A stretch of 5,772 bases of DNA. Origin: an uncultured Sutterella sp. (GTDB taxonomy: Bacteria > Pseudomonadota > Gammaproteobacteria > Burkholderiales > Burkholderiaceae_F). Under the pieces are notes generated by a model. That model saw only the letters and a list, made by a program, of their open reading frames with translations. It made no database searches and was not told the origin of the DNA. This document shows, in pieces, positions 1-5,772 of the stretch (the stretch's first letter is position 1; each line of letters starts with the position of its first letter). Where the stretch lies: the NCBI GenBank assembly GCA_900552545.1, contig USAL01000115.1, positions 1-5,772 of the forward strand. The letters are read 5' to 3'. A program made the position numbers and the translations under genes.

Positions 1-342
<342 letters not shown>

Positions 343-355
343 TCAAAAACGCTAA

Positions 356-384
356 ACCATACCACCAGAACGGCGATGGCTCAA
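356..384 (-). promoter_or_regulatory. Probable sigma-70 promoter of adk
   Basis: Minus strand: a -35 box TTGAGC (379-384), a 17-base spacer and a -10 box TATGGT (356-361). The -10 is preceded by TGG, giving an extended -10 (TGn) motif. Transcription would begin near base 349, leaving a leader of about 40 bases before the adk ATG. Its place between the htpG terminator and adk fits independent adk transcription. Called by eye only. Confidence 0.55.
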
Positions 385-440
385 GGAAGGCGGTGCGGCT
401 GAAACGGTTAATGGTGAGATATTTTATGCAATCTAATGTG

Positions 441-479
441 AAATGCCCCGCCTGAGCACATCGCTCAGACGGGGCATTT
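441..479 (-). terminator. Stem-loop terminator after htpG
   Basis: A 17-bp stem (arms 441-457 and 463-479) encloses a 5-base loop. On the minus-strand RNA it is fully paired with a single G-U wobble, while the plus-strand RNA would carry an A-C mismatch, so the minus strand is favoured. It starts 52 bases past the htpG stop. The GC-rich core (GGGGC) ends in UUU that pairs with AAA of the other arm. There is no long U-tract beyond it, so termination may be partial or the stem may mainly protect the 3' end. Confidence 0.7.
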
Positions 480-531
480 ATCCCGTTCCCGGCGTCGCGT
501 CGCTCGGCCGGGCTACTCGTTCAGGTTCGCG

Positions 532-2424
532 TCAGGAAGCCAGCAGCTGGTTCATACGACGAATAAACAGGTTCGGATCTTCCAGCGTGCCGCGCTCGGC
601 CAGCAGCGCCTGATCCAGCAGCAGTTCCACCCATTCGCCGAACTGGGCGTCATCCTGGGTATCAGCTGCGCGTTTCACCAGCTGATGCGCCGGGTTCAGT
701 TCGAAGATGTATTTCACTTCCGGCGCCGCCTGGCCCGCTGCCGCGAACAGCTTCGCCATCTGAGTGCTCATCTCATCGGCATCGGTAGTGACAATCGCCG
801 GGGTGTCGGTCAGACGATGGGTCAGACGCACCTCTTTCACCCGGTCGCCAAGCAGGTTTTTCACCCGCTCAACGAACGGCTCCAGCGCTTTTTCGGCTTC
901 TTTGGTGGACTCGTCTACTTCATCCGCCAGCTTGTCCAGCGACTCGTCGGCTTTAGCGACAGACTGGAACGCTTTGCCGTCGAACTCGGTCAGGTAGCTC
1001 ATCATCCACTCGTCGATGCGATCGGAGAGCAGCAGCACTTCGATCCCTTTCTTACGCAGCAGCTCGAGGTGCGGGCTGCTCTTCGCCGCCGCATAGCTGT
1101 CGGCTGTGATGTAGTAGATCTTCTCCTGACCTTCTTTCATGCGTGAGACATACTCTTCCAGCGATACGGTCTGCGCGGAGGAGTCGGTATGGGTGGTTGC
1201 GAAACGCAGCAGTTTGGCGATCGCTTCCTGGTTGCTCGGATCTTCCGCCGGGCCCTCTTTCAGCACCAGGCCGAACTGTTTCCAGAAGGTTTGGTATTTT
1301 TCAGCGTCGTCTTTCGCCAGCTTATCCAGCATCTGCAGCGCGCGTTTGGTCAGCGCGGTGCGCAGGTTGCGGGTCACGCTGCTGTCCTGCAGGATTTCAC
1401 GGGAGACGTTCAGCGGCAGATCGTTGGAATCGATCAGGCCGCGCACGAAGCGCAGGTAGTTCGGCAGGAACTGCTCGGCCTGATCCATGATGAAGACGCG
1501 CTGCACGAAGAGCTTCAGGCCATGCTGCTGATCGCGCGAATAGAGATCCCAGGGAGCGTTCTTCGGAACATAGAGAAGCGAGATGTACTCAAGCTCACCC
1601 TCGACCTTGTTGTGCGCCCAGGCAAGGGGATCCTCGTAGTCGTGCGAGAGGTGCTTGTAGAACTCCTTGTACTGCTCGTCCTTCACCTCGCGGGGATTAA
1701 GGGTCCAGAGCGCACGCGCCTCGTTGACCTGCACCCAGTCCCAGCTCGTCTTGGGCTGGTCGCCCTCCTTTTCGGGCGCTTCGTACTTTTCCTCCCAGAG
1801 CATCACGGGCACGGCGATGTGGTCCGAATACTTCGTGATCGCCTCGCGCAGACGCCAGCTCTCGAGGAATTCCTTTTCCTCGGCCTTCAGATGCAGCGTC
1901 ACGCTCGTGCCGCGGGTGGGAACGGTCACCGTCTCGCTCGTGTAGGTGCCGGCGCCCTCGGACTCCCAGCGCACGCCTTCTTCGGGCTTGGCATAGGCCG
2001 AGCGCGACACGACGGTCACCTTGTCGGCCACGATGAAGGCCGAGTAAAAGCCCACGCCGAACTGGCCGATCAACTGCGAGTCCTTGGCCTCGTCGCCCGA
2101 GAGCTTGGAGAAGAAGTCCTCGGTGCCGCTCTTGGCGATCGTACCCAGGTGCGAATTGGCCTCTTCGAGCGTCATGCCGATGCCGTTGTCGGAAACGGTG
2201 AGCGTGCCCGCGTCCTTGTCGGCCTTGACCGTGATGCGAAGCTGCGGATCATCCCCGAGAAGCTTGGCGTCGGTAAGCGACACGAAGTGAAGCTTGTCGA
2301 TTGCGTCGGAAGCGTTGGAGACGAGCTCGCGCAGAAACACCTCCTTGTTGGAGTAAAGCGACTTCGCAAGCAAATTCAGAAGCTTGGTGACTTCCGTTTG
2401 AAAACCATGAACCTCAGCGGCCAT
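532..2424 (-). CDS. htpG: Chaperone HtpG (bacterial Hsp90), apparent two-species chimera
   Basis: HtpG is the cytoplasmic ATP-dependent Hsp90 chaperone; it works as a dimer with DnaK in protein refolding. The 630 residues (E. coli about 624) cover all three domains. The N-terminal GHKL ATPase has the N-box ELVSNASD with catalytic Glu33 and Asn37, DNGIGM at 79-84 and GQFGVGF at 120-126. The middle domain carries the catalytic arginine in [10 protein letters not shown] (Arg342). The C-terminal dimerisation domain ends in RRMNQLLAS. The ATG at 2424 is chosen over an in-frame start 54 bases upstream because [12 protein letters not shown] aligns with the family N-terminus and AGGGA (2432-2436) lies seven bases before it. 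Residues 1 to about 325 look betaproteobacterial (for example [12 protein letters not shown]). Residues from about 330 on match enterobacterial HtpG almost throughout. The frame is intact across the switch. The family call is certain, but whether this exact gene exists in any cell is doubtful. Confidence 0.95.
   Translation of the reverse strand: MAAEVHGFQTEVTKLLNLLAKSLYSNKEVFLRELVSNASDAIDKLHFVSLTDAKLLGDDPQLRITVKADKDAGTLTVSDNGIGMTLEEANSHLGTIAKSGTEDFFSKLSGDEAKDSQLIGQFGVGFYSAFIVADKVTVVSRSAYAKPEEGVRWESEGAGTYTSETVTVPTRGTSVTLHLKAEEKEFLESWRLREAITKYSDHIAVPVMLWEEKYEAPEKEGDQPKTSWDWVQVNEARALWTLNPREVKDEQYKEFYKHLSHDYEDPLAWAHNKVEGELEYISLLYVPKNAPWDLYSRDQQHGLKLFVQRVFIMDQAEQFLPNYLRFVRGLIDSNDLPLNVSREILQDSSVTRNLRTALTKRALQMLDKLAKDDAEKYQTFWKQFGLVLKEGPAEDPSNQEAIAKLLRFATTHTDSSAQTVSLEEYVSRMKEGQEKIYYITADSYAAAKSSPHLELLRKKGIEVLLLSDRIDEWMMSYLTEFDGKAFQSVAKADESLDKLADEVDESTKEAEKALEPFVERVKNLLGDRVKEVRLTHRLTDTPAIVTTDADEMSTQMAKLFAAAGQAAPEVKYIFELNPAHQLVKRAADTQDDAQFGEWVELLLDQALLAERGTLEDPNLFIRRMNQLLAS
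1380..1500. other. Junction between enterobacterial and betaproteobacterial DNA inside htpG
   Basis: Left of this interval the HtpG residues, CTG-dominated leucine codons and the adk neighbour are enterobacterial. Right of it they follow a betaproteobacterial pattern, with CTC leucines and the kdsA-eno-ftsB block. The interval encodes HtpG residues of about 309-349. Part of it, such as [17 protein letters not shown] (about 310-326), differs from enterobacterial DAEQFMPNYLRF, whereas [19 protein letters not shown] (330-348) matches the enterobacterial form. The best guess is therefore near 1430-1460. Because the two parents are conserved here, the exact base cannot be fixed by eye. Confidence 0.8.
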
Positions 2425-2431
2425 CTTTTTA

Positions 2432-2436
2432 TCCCT
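2432..2436 (-). promoter_or_regulatory. Ribosome binding site of htpG
   Basis: AGGGA on the minus strand, seven bases before the ATG at 2424. It decides the start in favour of MAAEVHGF rather than the 18-residue upstream extension. Confidence 0.7.
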
Positions 2437-2736
2437 GAACAGAAGAACCGCACGCCCTACGGCGCCGTGAACGCACAAAAGCGCTTCAAGGCGTCGACGG
2501 CAAGGCCGTGCAGTTCATCAAGTCTTTAAAAAATACAGGAGGCGGTGCGCATCAGTTTTCTCTCTCTCGCATTCCGCCTCAAGGAGACCAATCCAGGCGA
2601 AATGCTTCTTGAGAGAAGCTTCTGTCGGCTGCGACCGTTCTGGGGCAGATCCTGCGCAACGACTAGGCCTCTTAAAGAGACCGATCGAAACCCGCAGCAT
2701 CCTCGCGCCGCCTCCTTCTCGATTCAAGAATATGGG

Positions 2737-2793
2737 GATGCGGAGTGGGTTTTTCAAGCCGCATCGAACCGCACGGAGCCGCACTGACCGCAC
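2737..2793. repeat. Inverted repeat plus four phased CCGCAY units
   Basis: CCGCAT at 2759 and CCGCAC at 2769, 2779 and 2788 recur at 10, 10 and 9 bases, about one helical turn. GATGCGG at 2737-2743 is the exact inverted partner of CCGCATC at 2759-2765, a 7-bp stem with a 15-base loop. The block lies between a terminator and the htpG upstream region. It could be a protein-binding array or chance in GC-rich DNA. Confidence 0.4.
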
Positions 2794-2830
2794 CTCGCCT
2801 TTTGTGCCGAGGCTCAGAAAAACGAGGCGT

Positions 2831-2906
2831 AAAAAAATCCGGCCTCGGGACGATTCTTCCCACGCCACCACGAAGGGGTGTGGAGAAAAAGCGTCCGGAG
2901 GCCGGA
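2831..2906 (-). terminator. Intrinsic terminator of the kdsA-eno-ftsB gene block
   Basis: On the minus strand a 15-base arm (2892-2906) pairs with 2838-2852 with one mismatch, in a GC-rich stem CCGGCCTC. Seven T follow directly (2831-2837). The 39-base interior can form a smaller inner hairpin with a TTCG-containing loop. It lies about 60 bases past the stop of the 99-residue gene. A long T-run immediately after a GC-rich stem makes this the clearest terminator in the window. Confidence 0.85.
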
Positions 2907-2924
2907 TGTGGGCGGATGAGCCGC

Positions 2925-2954
2925 TTTCCTGCCGACTGAGTTGCCTGCAGGAAA
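2925..2954 (-). other. Short hairpin just after the 99-residue gene
   Basis: TTTCCTGC (2925-2932) and GCAGGAAA (2947-2954) form a perfect 8-bp inverted repeat with a 14-base loop, starting 10 bases past the stop codon. No U-tract follows it on the minus strand. It is more likely a 3'-end stabilising structure than a terminator, and could be fortuitous. Confidence 0.4.
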
Positions 2955-2964
2955 CGGAGTCCTC

Positions 2965-3264
2965 TTACTTCGAGGACTTCTTGGCGGCCGTTTCAGCCTT
3001 GGCAGGTGCTTCCTTGGCGGCGGCTTCTTCCTTGCGGACGAGGCTCACGACATCAAGACCCGACACGTCGGGAATGTGGATCAGGACCACGCGGGCGCCC
3101 TGAAAGAGGAAGTTGCCCTGGTTCTTGGCCTTGTCGCCGATCGCCTTGATGAAGGCGTCGATCTGGGGATTGAGAACTTCAGGCTTTTCAGCATTGAACG
3201 GAATGACGACGTTCTGACCACCGCGCAGGAACACGGTGAGCTGCTGAATGTACTGCTGAGCCAT
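2965..3264 (-). CDS. Small protein of unknown function with Lys/Ala-rich tail
   Basis: A 99-residue protein that I do not recognise. Residues 1-78 look like a small soluble alpha/beta fold. They comprise a likely beta pair (LTVFLRGGQNVVIPF, 9-23), a helix (NPQIDAFIKAIGDKAKNQ, 32-49) and a hydrophobic strand region (FLFQGARVVLIHIPDV, 52-67). Residues 78-99 are a low-complexity, lysine- and alanine-rich tail (KEEAAAKEAPAKAETAAKK). No signal peptide or membrane segment is visible. The ATG is supported by AGGAG (3274-3278) nine bases upstream, next to the ftsB TAA. The start is 14 bases beyond the ftsB stop, so the two genes are almost surely co-transcribed, and a terminator follows. It is real by ribosome binding site, spacing and terminator. 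The lysine-rich tail would be compatible with nucleic-acid or acidic-partner binding, but that is only inference. Confidence 0.8.
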   Translation of the reverse strand: MAQQYIQQLTVFLRGGQNVVIPFNAEKPEVLNPQIDAFIKAIGDKAKNQGNFLFQGARVVLIHIPDVSGLDVVSLVRKEEAAAKEAPAKAETAAKKSSK

Positions 3265-3273
3265 TTTGAATAA

Positions 3274-3278
3274 CTCCT
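3274..3278 (-). promoter_or_regulatory. Ribosome binding site of the 99-residue gene
   Basis: AGGAG on the minus strand, nine bases before the ATG at 3264 and directly after the ftsB stop codon. This suits translation following on from ftsB. Confidence 0.75.
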
Positions 3279-3719
3279 TTATTGAATCTTGATCGTCTGT
3301 CCTTCTCTTGCGACAGGCTGACGCGCCGTCGAGGGTCGGGAAACAGCTCCGTCAATATACAGATCCGACCGCTTGGGCGCAAAAATCTGCGGCTTGCCGC
3401 TCGTTTCAGGCTGCGGCAGCCGCTCGGCGGGCTTTTCTCCCTTGGGAACGAGTCGGAAAAGAACTTCGTCGCTTCGGATCATCCCCAGACGCATGCGGGC
3501 GCGCTCCTCGACGGCGCCGCTGCCGCTTTCGAGCGACTCGATTTCGGCGGCAACGGAGTCGTTTTCGGCGCGAAGCCGGTCGTTGGCCTCGCGAATGGCC
3601 GCAAGCTCCGTTTCAAGCGAATGCATTCGGGCGATCCCGCCCTTGCCGAACCACAGCGGCCATTGAATGCCGACGGCAAGACCAAAGAGCAGGATGTAGA
3701 AGAAATGCCTGACGCTCAC
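3279..3719 (-). CDS. ftsB: Cell division protein FtsB, with long C-terminal tail
   Basis: FtsB is a bitopic inner-membrane protein. With FtsL and FtsQ it forms the divisome complex that activates septal peptidoglycan synthesis by FtsWI. Of the 146 residues, 1-4 are cytoplasmic and about 5-22 form the membrane segment (FFYILLFGLAVGIQWPLWF). The conserved W-FGKGG follows at 23-28, then a coiled coil at about 30-66 with heptad-like Leu/Ile and charged residues. The FtsB/DivIC-type element GAVEERARMRLGMIRSDEV lies at 68-86. Typical FtsB is about 90-105 residues; here roughly 50 more form a polar, Pro/Arg-rich periplasmic tail (94-146). The start is GTG with a poor Shine-Dalgarno, but it aligns with the family N-terminus. 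It lies 62 bases after eno and just before the 99-residue gene. The eno-ftsB order is typical of betaproteobacteria. Confidence 0.9.
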   Translation of the reverse strand: MSVRHFFYILLFGLAVGIQWPLWFGKGGIARMHSLETELAAIREANDRLRAENDSVAAEIESLESGSGAVEERARMRLGMIRSDEVLFRLVPKGEKPAERLPQPETSGKPQIFAPKRSDLYIDGAVSRPSTARQPVAREGQTIKIQ

Positions 3720-3764
3720 GGGTGCACTCGCTTGTGAAAGATTGGAGCCTTAAACCAACGCCTG

Positions 3765-3778
3765 CGCCCTGACGGGCG
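3765..3778 (-). other. Small hairpin between eno and ftsB
   Basis: CGCCC (3765-3769) and GGGCG (3774-3778) form a 5-bp stem with a TGAC tetraloop just past the eno stop. It is too short and lacks a T-run, so it is not a terminator. It could modulate ftsB translation, since the ftsB GTG start has little ribosome binding site of its own. Confidence 0.3.
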
Positions 3779-3781
3779 ACG

Positions 3782-5188
<1,407 letters not shown>

Positions 5189-5270
5189 TCATGCAGAGGC
5201 GCAAGGCTTGCGTTGACGTCGGCATCAACCTCCTTGGAGTGAAAGAGTTGTTAAAGCTGTTGCTCGCGGC

Positions 5271-5772
5271 TTAGTTGAAGTCGTTTTCGAGGTAGTCGAA
5301 CGACTTCACCACGCGGTCGATGCGCACGAGGTCTTCCAAAAGATCGCTCATGCGGTGAAGCGGCACGCAGTTGGGACCGTCGCTCAAGGCGCAGGCGGGG
5401 TTGGGATGCGTTTCCATGAAGAGACCGTCGATTCCCACGGCCACGGCCGCACGCGAGAGCACCGGCACGAAGCGCCGATCGCCGCCCGAGCTCGTGCCCT
5501 GGCCACCGGGAAGCTGCACCGAATGCGTGGCGTCAAAGACCACAGGCGCCTTTGTCTCGCGCATGATCGCGAGGCTTCGCATGTCGCTCACCAGGTTGCC
5601 GTAGCCGAAGCTCGCGCCGCGCTCGCAGACCATGAAGTTGTCGGTCTCGAGCCCTGCCTCGGCAGCCGCCTCGCGAGCCTTGGCGACGACGTTGACCATG
5701 TCGTGGGGCGCGAGGAACTGGCCCTTCTAGATGTTGACGGGCTTGCCCGCGCGCGCGCAGGCTTCGATGAAG
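5271..5772 (-). pseudogene. kdsA: Kdo-8-phosphate synthase, C-terminal part, interrupted by in-frame TAG
   Basis: KdsA condenses phosphoenolpyruvate with arabinose-5-phosphate to Kdo-8-phosphate, the first committed step of the lipopolysaccharide inner-core sugar Kdo, in the cytoplasm. The sequence enters at the window edge as FIEACARAGKPVNI, meets TAG (5729-5727), then continues in frame as [14 protein letters not shown]. Later motifs are [40 protein letters not shown] and SDGPN, ending LENDFN at TAA (5271-5273). The betaproteobacterial form reads NIKKGQFL, so TAG replaces the first lysine of KK, equivalent to E. coli Lys138 in the PEP/active site. The change is a single A-to-T (AAG to TAG). 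Downstream sequence shows no decay, so the lesion is very recent, a sequence error, or a read-through codon. Translation could restart at the ATG at 5699, but the 142-residue product would lack the N-terminal half of the barrel. About 130 N-terminal residues are off the edge. Confidence 0.88.

Larger units (their letters stand above)
2425..2830. other. Intergenic stretch upstream of htpG with no convincing gene
   Basis: About 400 bases between the terminator of the eno-side genes and the htpG start. Short open frames exist on both strands but lack good ribosome binding sites, family resemblance or coding-like codon use. Visible items are the htpG Shine-Dalgarno (2432-2436), a CTTGAAGCG resembling a sigma-32 -35 box (minus strand, 2482-2490), a small hairpin GCTTCT-TGAG-AGAAGC (2604-2619), an inverted repeat (2737-2743 with 2759-2765) and four phased CCGCAY units (2759-2793). 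The htpG promoter is expected here, but no clear -35/-10 pair was found. Confidence 0.6.

Noticed and set aside
2425..2478. N-terminal 18-residue extension of HtpG
   Set aside because: The family N-terminus and the AGGGA seven bases before the ATG at 2424 both favour the shorter form.
1189..2529. A 446-codon open frame on the plus strand opposite htpG
   Set aside because: It is the mirror of the HtpG reading frame in GC-rich DNA, shows no family resemblance, and crosses the chimeric junction, so it cannot be a conserved gene.
2518..2871. A 117-codon minus-strand frame upstream of htpG
   Set aside because: It would start from a GTG inside the terminator hairpin, has no ribosome binding site and gives a low-complexity basic product with no recognisable domain.

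Overview
The window reads as two unrelated bacterial genomes joined inside one gene. From base 1 to roughly 1400 it looks like Enterobacteriaceae (Klebsiella/Enterobacter/Escherichia type): the N-terminal 103 residues of adenylate kinase, its promoter and ribosome binding site, the htpG terminator, and the C-terminal half of HtpG, in the htpG-adk order of that family. From roughly 1500 to the end it looks like a betaproteobacterium of the order Burkholderiales, probably Sutterellaceae-like (family-level guess from remembered protein sequences). The evidence is the kdsA-eno-ftsB order, a KdsA of the type ending in LENDFN, frequent CTC leucine codons, and an HtpG N-terminal half unlike the enterobacterial one. 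The switch falls in a very conserved stretch of HtpG (about bases 1380-1500) and keeps the reading frame, so the ORF appears as one intact 630-residue chaperone. An assembly chimera of a mixed sample is the likeliest cause; true inter-order recombination is the alternative.

All supported genes lie on the minus strand. In transcription order from the right: kdsA (C-terminal part, 5271-5772, interrupted by an in-frame TAG at the position of a conserved active-site lysine), eno (3782-5071), ftsB (3279-3719, GTG start, long C-terminal tail) and a 99-residue protein of unknown function (2965-3264). The last two are 14 nt apart. A strong intrinsic terminator lies at 2831-2906. These genes look like one operon-like block for lipopolysaccharide Kdo synthesis, glycolysis and cell division, the betaproteobacterial kdsA-eno-ftsB arrangement. 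About 400 bases without a convincing gene follow (2425-2830), holding a helically phased CCGCAY repeat and the upstream region of htpG. Then come htpG (532-2424), its terminator (441-479), a good sigma-70-type promoter (356-384) and adk (1-309, cut by the window edge).

The main points for follow-up are the chimeric htpG and the amber codon in kdsA. I found no mobile element, CRISPR array, tRNA, rRNA or clearly new biological system.
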